From: Cololabis saira
Taxonomy: Eukaryota > Chordata > Actinopteri > Beloniformes > Belonidae
DNA length: 64,000 nt
Assembly (NCBI RefSeq): GCF_033807715.1
Contig: NC_084599.1
Coordinates: 4,966,125-5,030,124, forward strand
Reading direction: 5' to 3'
Part shown: piece after piece, positions 51,801-60,800 of the stretch
How positions within the stretch are numbered: position 1 is the stretch's first letter
How the letters are laid out: every line of letters begins with the position of its first letter
The notes under the pieces: generated by a model
Databases searched by the model: none
The model's input: only the letters and a program-made list of their open reading frames with translations
Told to the model about the DNA's origin: nothing
Translations under genes and position numbers: made by a program

Positions 51801-54800
51801 GAGCGGGCTGGGAGCGGGGCTGGGATGCGGGCTGGGAGCGGGCTGGGAGCGGGCTGGGAGCGGGGCTGGGATGCGGGCTGGGAGCGGGCTGGGAGCGGGC
51901 TGGGAGCGGGCTGGGAGCGAGCTGGGAGCGGGCTGGGAGCGAGCTGGGAGCGGGGCTGGGAGCGAGCTGGGAGCGGGGCTGGGAGCGGGCTGGGAGCGGG
52001 CTGGGAGCGGGCTGGGAGCGGGGCTGGGAGCGGGCTGGGAGCGGGCTGGGAGCGGGGCTGGGATGCGGGCTGGGAGCGGGCTGGGAGCGGGCTGGGAGCG
52101 GGCTGGGAGCGGGCTGGGAGCGGGCTGGGAGCGGGCTGGGAGCGGGCTGGGAGCGGGGCTGGGAGCGGGCTGGGAGCGGGCTGGGAGCGGGCTGGGAGCG
52201 GGCTGGGAGCGGGCTGGGAGCGGGCTGGGAGCGGGCTGGGAGCGGGCTGGGAGCGGGGCTGGGATGCGGGCTGGGAGCGGGCTGGGAGCGGGCTGGGAGC
52301 GGGCTGGGAGCGGGCTGGGACGCGTCCCCGCGGGCCGGGAACCCGCCGATGGAGCAGCAGCCTCGCGTCCAAGCGTCCCAGGGCTGGAACGCTCCCCCGC
52401 GGGCTCGGACAAGGCTGCCGCTCCATCGGCGGGCACGGAGCCCGCCAATGTTACTGGATTGTACCGTAGACCACTGCTGCTTCTGTTTTACATCCATTAT
52501 TAAATAAATGGATGTAATAATAAAAGAGTCTGCTAACTTAACCACAGTCTTCCACGCTCCGTTGTTTAAAAACGGCGCGCTTCCGTGTTTATTCTGCTTT
52601 GGTTGTTCAGTAACACCGTCCCCAGCCCCGCCCCCAGCCCCCGACGTAAAGCGGTTCTAGACCTGGCCCAGCAACCAAAGAGGGCTGGTGTAGCACCAGT
52701 TTTGAGAACCAGGAGCCGGTGCTTAGCACCAGTTCTTTGGTTTTACACAGCCTAAGTCTGGCTCTAGCCCAGAACCAGCCCTGGAACCAGCTTGGTGTGA
52801 GTGACGCTGACGCAGAGTCACGTCCAGTCAGACGTCTGCTGTGGTTGCAGCTGTGGTTGCATCGTTGATTCCATCCTTGATTCCTCGTCCATGACAGCTC
52901 TGAGGGAGGGGATTGTTTCGTGCATCAGCTGAAAATATAATTTATATTTTTATTAGGGGGTAAGGAACAGTAGAACAGGAATCAATTACACATTTACATT
53001 GAGTATCTTATTATTTCTGTATGGCAATCTACAATATATGGGATATTTGACACCATAAACATACTGTGTATCTCGATGGAATGAGAAAAAGATATACAGT
53101 CTATCTCCTAGGATGTTTTTTATTAATTTAAGGACAGAACATTACACAATTCAACGGAAATAATAATAATGATAAATAAATTGTATTGAAGCTATACAGT
53201 ATAAATTAAAAAATGGATGAATAAAAAGAAAAAAAAACAAGAAAAAGTAAACAAATAAATAAAAAGGAAGAAGAAGGAGAGAGAAGAGAAGAAGGAGGGG
53301 GGATCCGTCTATCAGGGGGCAGGGACTGGAGAGATATAATGTAGTTCTGGGGTGGGTTGAAGGTGCTGGTACCACGGCCCACTGGGCGTGTCCCTGCTTT
53401 GACGCTCTGTACAACCGGAAAAGTACAGATTTTGTTTTAGTCAGCCGGGAAAAGAGGCTTCAAATGGTTGGTTCATTTCCAACGTATGATATGACTGGTG
53501 TCAACTTCTCTCCTCCTGCTCCTCCTCTTCCTGTCCTCCTCCAGACTGTAAGCTGAGCAGCAGAGAAAGAACCAAGCTTTGCTTCAAGGCGGCGCGCTGC
53601 AAGCCTCCTCCAGGTACGTTCTCTCCACACCTCAACCTCTCAGCGTTCCGCTTTCCCAGCGCTCCCTGAACTCCCTGAACTCTCCTCTGCTGTTTCCAGC
53701 TCCCTCGGACGCCACGCACAAGTACACGTTTGCAGACCTGAACCTCGGAAATGAACGGGTAACTTGAGTCGATCAGAGCTCTGTGAAAGCTGCTCGTCCC
53801 CCCGGTGAACTGGTGTCCCTGTCTGCAGATCATCAGCTCGTCCACGCCGTGTGGAGACTTCTTCTTCCGCTGCTGTCGGACCCCGGAGGGTCAGCAGGCG
53901 GAGCCCACGTCGTCCCGCCAGTCCTCCGGAGGGAAGTCCCAGATGTTCGCTCCCGCCCAGAACAGAACCGCTGACATCACAAGCATCGCCAAGAAGTGCA
54001 ACGAGTTTGACCTCAACATCATTGTGATCTGGAAGGTGAGTGTGAGGACTGAGACCTGAGGACTGAGACCTGAGGACCAGAGAGGTTCCCTGAGACGCTG
54101 CCAGGTCTGGACTGAACTCATAACCTCCATTTACCGTATCGGCCTGAATATAAGACCACCCTGATTATAAGACAAGCCCCTCTGTTTCAAGATTCAAGTT
54201 TGAAAAAAGACTTTTTGAACACCAAATTCAATTTTTAGACAGAAAAGAATTACTATGGGCAGAAATATGTGCCACTAGAAACTGATTTTTTTCTACAAAA
54301 CGGCAAGATACAAATCTACACTTTTTACACAGAATGGAGAAAACACAATACGTTTCGAAATATCTAGCTCCCATTGGTCGTTTATATCATTGAAAGAAAA
54401 TAAAGGTTATAGTAGGCTACGTGAAAAGTTCTTTGTATCTGCACTCGATTGCTCTTCCTCTGGAAGACCCGGATGTCTGGCACAGTGAAATTGAAATTGA
54501 ATTGCAAGAACTGAATTTGAATCGTGAGAACTGAATGTAGATTCAGTTTTTCAATGCAATGATTCAAATTAAACAATACAAATTCAAATTATGTGATTCA
54601 GATTCAGTTTTTTAATGCAATTATTCAAGTTGAGCAATTCAAATTCAAATATAAATTATTCAAATTCAGTTTCTAGTGGCACATATTTCTGCCCATAATT
54701 ACAGTACATTTGAAACAAATGATTATAGCAATATATTCAAGAGAAAAAGCGTGTTATTTTGCCTCATTCAAATCATAATGTTGAAGTTTGTATCATAACT

Positions 54801-57800
54801 TCTCCTCAGCTGCTGGTTAACCTGCCGATCTTCCACCCACTTTTCTCCAGATTGTCGCTACGTTACTCAATTTTCTGTTATCTATTCTCTTATTTTCTTC
54901 TCTTTTCTTTCTTACCGCTATTTTTTATTTTTCTTCTTCGTGACAGGGGTTGGCTTTAACGATATCTGGCACCATCTAGTGTTGTGAATGGGTATGATGT
55001 CTAGACCCCAGATGGAAGACGACCCCCACTTTTTCAGTCTTATTTCAATGCAAAAAACACCGTCTTATATTCGGGCCAATACGGTAATTATTATAAGAAG
55101 CCGTTTTCAGCTTTAGTTTCAAGAAGTTATTTCGGCCTGAAGTGATGTATTGCTTTTATAAAACATTAAACATTTAAACGTTAATGTAAATATGAGAGGG
55201 GAATACACAATCTATTTTATGTCGTTTTTAATTAATCAGAAATACATATTATCCAGTAAAAATAGCCCCACTGTGGAAAAAAATAGTCCCATCTCTCTCG
55301 ACCTTTTTTTAAAAAATGTATTACTTTATTTAATAAGAACAATGACAAACTCAGATGTAAACATAAGTACATCAGATTGAGAGAACAATCACACCACCTA
55401 TTAAATTGAGATTGGATGAAGGGAAAGGAAGAAAATAAACATAAAAATGAATGAATGAAAAATTAGTACTTAAATAAAAAATAAGGAATGAAAATCATAT
55501 TGATAAGTAGAAGGGGTTCAAGATAAATTGACAGTCTTATTTCAATGCCAAAAAGGCCGTCTTATATTGGGGCCAGTACGTTAGTAGTAAAGCTTATTCA
55601 GTTGAAGACTGAAAATGTCTCCGGGGTCCTGATCTCAGCTGGAGCTCCTGAAGCCGGCCGAGGTTCAGAACAACAGACCGAGCTGCTGCAGCTTTATACC
55701 GCTTTATACCTGTGGCAGGGTGCGTGCCACGGGGGCCCGCCCGAAGGATGGAGAGACACGGAGTTCAGTGCAGACCCTGTTTATTTACACCCAAATCACA
55801 CACAGTGCACAAGCACACCCCATGACAGCAGCTCCTCCGACCCTTTTCTGCTCTCCAGCGCTGCGTTATAAAGGCAGGCTGGGTGGAGGCATGGCAGCCA
55901 CTCAGGTGGATGGGACACAGGTGCGTGTCCCGTCAACCTCTCCACCCGGCCACAATACCGTCAGCAAACGGAAGAAATTCCAGATGATTCTCCTGATTGG
56001 GGCTTGTAAAGTGTTCCTGCTGCTGGATGAAGTCTCTGCTCTCTGTCCCTGTGCCCAGGCCTACGTGGTGGAGGACAACAAGCAGCTGATCCTGGAGGGG
56101 CAGCTGCACGTGGCTCTGCAGACCATCGGCAAGGAGGCCAGTTCTCTCACTCCCAAAGAGGTACGGCCTTAACACGGGGCGGCTCACGTGGCCGGGGGTC
56201 GGGTACAGTCAGTACTCGAGTTGTAAAAAACAATCAGGGGGGATGGTGGATTTGATCATATGGGGACAGATAATTTGTGCTGATTACAAATAATATAATA
56301 TATTACAAATAATAGCAGTGACCAAAACAGCTGCAGAAATACTGCAGGAATGACATAGCAGCAGTTAAATGCAGCCTTCTGTAAGCTTTAAATATCCACT
56401 GGGCATACATCAAATACATCAAAACACAACAATAAAAAACACTTTTCTGAACTTATCAATATGACTCTGTCCTTCACAGGATAAGTAACATGGATCACTG
56501 CAAAAACTCACAATCTTAACAAGAATATTTGTCTTATTTCTAGTTAAAATGTCTCATTTTAGTAAAAAAATCTCATTACACTTAAAACAAGACTCATCAC
56601 TGGAAAAAACAACAATTTTCACCAGTTTCAAGTAGATTTTCACCTAAAATAAGTAGAAAAAAATCTGCCAGTGGAACAAGATTGTTTTGCTTGTAATAAG
56701 AAGATAAATCTTGTCCCACTGGCAGATTTTTCTACTTATTTCAAGTGAAAATTTACTTGAAACAGGTGAAAATTGTCAAATAAGTTATTTTTCTGGTGTT
56801 ATTTTTCTGGTGATGACTCTAAATGTTGAAATAGCAGTAAAACCACATTCATTGATGAAATGACATAAGGGATGAAAAGGTGGGATGGCAGTTTTACAGG
56901 GGGGATGATTTGGACCGTTTTTATTTCAGGGGGGATGCCGTCCCCCCTCATCCCCCCTCAACTCCAGTACTGGGTACAGGTACAGCCTAAATAGCGGTAC
57001 TCAAACCTTTTACAGGGTAAAATAATGTTCACCATGATACAAACTGAGAGGAAGCTGCTTCAGCTCGGCGTGACCTCAGCGTGACCTCTGCGTGACCTCG
57101 GCGTGACCTCTGTGTGACCTCGGCGTGACCTCTGTGTGACCTCGGCGTGACCTCTGTGTGACCTCGGCGTGACCTCTGTGTGACCTCTACGTGTGTGTGT
57201 TTCCAGGAAGCTCAGGAGATGATGCTGCTCAAGTTCAAGTCGGATCTGCCCCCGACGGTTGTTGCTCCGTTCCCAGAGCTGTCCCAGCTCATCAAGACCA
57301 ACCTGCACTACCCCGAGACCTTCCAGCACCGCTTCACTCAGGACAGGTAGGAACCAGCACCACCGTCTCCCTGGAGGCAGTTACACCTGCTCTCTTATCA
57401 CCAGGAACCAAAACAGGGAGTAGGAACCACAACAACATCCTAAGGGCCAGTCCCAATACACCCCCTACTTTCTACCACTAGCCCTCACTCACTACCACTA
57501 GCCCTAAAAATCAAGCCACAAATTTTAGGCCCTTGTAATCTTCCCTAGGCCCAGTCCCAATACTCCCACTACCCCTACGTTTCAGCACTACCCCTAAATT
57601 TTGCTGCTACGTAAGCGACTGCGTAGTTACGTTTGCACATACATCACACCATATCAGGAAGCCCAGAGCTAAAAGCTGTTTTAATTTCCGCTGTAGCGCT
57701 GTTAATATGCCACTTTATTAAGTTTTAATATTTTTTCAGGCGTAAAAGTAACCGTTAAGATCCCCAACCTGGGCTCAGTTTATCCAAATAACGCCTGTAG

Positions 57801-60800
57801 AAATTTGCCCTGAAGTTTTCGAGGATGAGAAGAGCCTGCAGCGATTTATGGTTCTGTGTTAAATCAACGCAGAGCCTACGCATTGGTGTAACGCGGAACC
57901 ATAAATCAGCCTTTATTCTGGCGAGATCTGAAGATACAACGCAACAACGACCAAGCGAGTGATTATGTACATTCACTGAGTTAATATTATGAAAGTAAAA
58001 TATATATTTCTCGCTAGAAATGTAATCAAAACGCATTTTTATGCAGAAACTAACTCAAAATATTGATTTTATTCACTAAAAATAAGAAATGTCCGCCATG
58101 TTTTTTTGTTTGACTCAGTCTGCAAATGATGACGTAAAGCATTCTGGGAAATTCTCTCTAGCGTCTAGAGTCAGTATCTGAAATCCCTCTCTGTGTAGGG
58201 CTAGATTCATACACACTAGCCCTCGTTATGTCCACTAGCCCTCGTTATGTCCACTAGCCCTCGTTATGTCCACTAGCCCTCGTTATGTCCACTAGCCCTC
58301 GTTATGTCCACTAGCCCTCGTTATGTCCACTAGCCCTCGTTATGTCCACTAGCCCTCGTTATGTCCACTAGCCCTCGTTATGTCCACTAGCCCTCGTTAT
58401 GTCCACTAGCCCTCGTTATGTCCACTAGCCCTTGTTATGTCCACTAGCCGCCCTCGTTATGTCCACTAGCCCTCGTTATGTCCACTAGCCCTCGTTATGT
58501 CCACTAGCCCTCGTTATGTCCACTAGCCCTCGTTATGTCCACTAGCCCTCGTTATGTCCACTAGCCGCCCTCGTTATGTCCACTAGCCGCCCTCGTTATG
58601 TCCACTAGCCGCCCTCGTTATGTCCACTAGCCCTCGTTATGTCCACTAGCCCTCGTTATGTCCACTAGCCCTCGTTACGTCCACTAGCCCTCGTTATGTC
58701 CACTAGCCCTCGTTATGTCCACTAGCCCTCGTTACGTCCACTAGCCCTCGTTACGTCCACTAGCCCTCGTTACGTCCACTAGCCCTCGTTATGTCCACTA
58801 GCCCTCGTTATGTCCACTAGCCCTCGTTACGTCCACTAGCCCTCGTTACGTCCACTAGCCCTCGTTACGTCCACTAGCCCTCGTTATGTCCACTAGCCCT
58901 CGTTATGTCCACTAGCCCTCGTTACGTCCACTAGCCCTCGTTACGTCCACTAGCCCTCGTTATGTCCACTAGCCCTTGTTATGTCCACTAGCCGCCCTCG
59001 TTATGTCCACTAGCCCTCGTTATGTCCACTAGCCCTCGTTATGTCCACTAGCCCTCGTTACGTCCACTAGCCCTCGTTACGTCCACTAGCCCTCGTTATG
59101 TCCACTAGCCCTCGTTATGTCCACTAGCCCTCGTTACGTCCACTAGCCCTCGTTACGTCCACTAGCCCTCGTTACGTCCACTAGCCCTCGTTATGTCCAC
59201 TAGCCCTCGTTATGTCCACTAGCCCTCGTTATGTCCACTAGCCCTACATGCAAAGAGGAATTGGGACACCACTACCCTCACAGGAACGCGCAAAATTTAG
59301 GGGTAGGGCTGAAAAGTAGGACTAGGGGGAGATTGGGACTGGGCCTAACTCACTAGGAACCACGACAATATCTTAACTCACTCAAAAACGTCAAAGATCT
59401 GAACTTCATAGGAGTTGATTTGGTTTATTTTTTTTTTCTTTAGATCTGCATGATTCATGATTTTATCCGTCCGTCCGTCCGTCCATCCATGTTGGTTAAA
59501 GGTCTGTTTCTCTTGTGTCCAGCCTCTGTCTGGTTCCGGTGACCCTGACTCTGTCCAACTGCTCCCTGGCTCAGATAGACGTCATCGTGGACCTGAGACA
59601 CAAAAGCACCAGGTGAGTTTCCCTCATGAAGGAACCAGGACCAGACCTCTGCTGCAGTGTAGAACCCAGCCGTACTGGAACTCTGCACCGGTGGTGAGTC
59701 CGGACCGGTCCATGGTGGACCAGACGAGCTGCAGCCGTCACTACATAACATCCAGGAGGACACCTGTCTCCCCAGGGTCTGCAGCTGGGACCAGGGTCTG
59801 CAGCTGGGACCAGGGTCTGCAGCTGGGACCAGGGTCTGCAGCTGGGACCAGGGTCTGCAGCTGGGACCAGGGTCTGCAGCTGGACCAGGGTCTGCAGCTG
59901 GACCAGGGTCTGCAGCTGGACCAGGGTCTGCAGCTGGGACCAGGGTCTGCAGCTGGACCAGGGTCTGCAGCTGGGACCAGGGTCTGCAGCTGGACCAGGG
60001 TCTGCAGCTGGACCAGGGTCTGCAGCTGGGACCAGGGTCTGCAGCTGGACCAGGGTCTGCAGCTGGACCAGGGTCTGCAGCTGGGACCAGGGTCTGCAGC
60101 TGGGACCAGGGTCTGCAGCTGGACCAGGGTCTGCAGCTGGACCAGGGTCTGCAGCTGGACCAGGGTCTGCAGCTGGGACCAGGGTCTGCAGCTGGACCAG
60201 GGTCTGCAGCTGGGACCAGGGTCTGCAGCTGGACCAGGGTCTGCAGCTGGACCAGGGTCTGCAGCTGGGACCAGGGTCTGCAGCTGGACCAGGGTCTGCA
60301 GCTGGACCAGGGTCTGCAGCTGGGACCAGGGTCTGCAGCTGGGACCAGGGTCTGCAGCTGGGACCAGGGTCTGCAGCTGGACCAGGGTCTGCAGCTGGGA
60401 CCAGGGTCTGCAGCTGGACCAGGGTCTGCAGCTGGACCAGGGTCTGCAGCTGGACCAGGGTCTGCAGCTGGACCAGGGTCTGCAGCTGGACCAGGGTCTG
60501 CAGCTGGACCAGGGTCTGCAGCTGGACCAGGGTCTGCAGCTGGACCAGGGTCTGCAGCTGGACCAGGGTCTGCAGCTGGGACCAGGGTCTGCAGCTGGAC
60601 CAGGGTCTGCAGCTGGACCAGGGTCTGCAGCTGGGACCAGGGTCTGCAGCTGGGACCAGGGTCTGCAGCTGGGACCAGGGTCTGCAGCTGGGACCAGGGT
60701 CTGCAGCTGGGACCAGGTGGACGTACTGGTTTCACCTCCTGGACTCCCAGCAGTCTTCTGCTTTAACTGGTATCATGTCCTGACTGGGTCAAAGGTCATA

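Larger units (their letters stand above)
51166..52799. mobile_element. TIR element with nested repeats (intron 22)
   Basis: The ends ACACCAAGCTGGTTCCAGGG and CCCTGGAACCAGCTTGGTGT are inverted complements. Inside are a segment shared with other TIR elements (51,312-51,620), a foldback MITE, and an 11-bp minisatellite. No transposase frame remains. Confidence 0.85.
57430..59345. mobile_element. TIR transposon expanded by a minisatellite (intron 27)
   Basis: It starts AGTCCCAATACACCCCCTAC and ends GGGGGAGATTGGGACTGGGC, inverted and related to the ends of the element at 37,725-38,815. The interior shares AATTTCCGCTGTAGCGCTGT and GATCCCCAACCTGGGCTCAG with those in introns 13 and 22. A foldback MITE is at 57,844-57,915. 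Confidence 0.8.

Noticed and set aside
51606..52545. Four overlapping open frames of 210-280 codons on both strands
   Set aside because: All arise from the G-rich 11-12 bp repeat without stops.
58203..59247. Possible CRISPR-like array
   Set aside because: Units are contiguous with no unique spacers and the genome is a vertebrate; it is a minisatellite.
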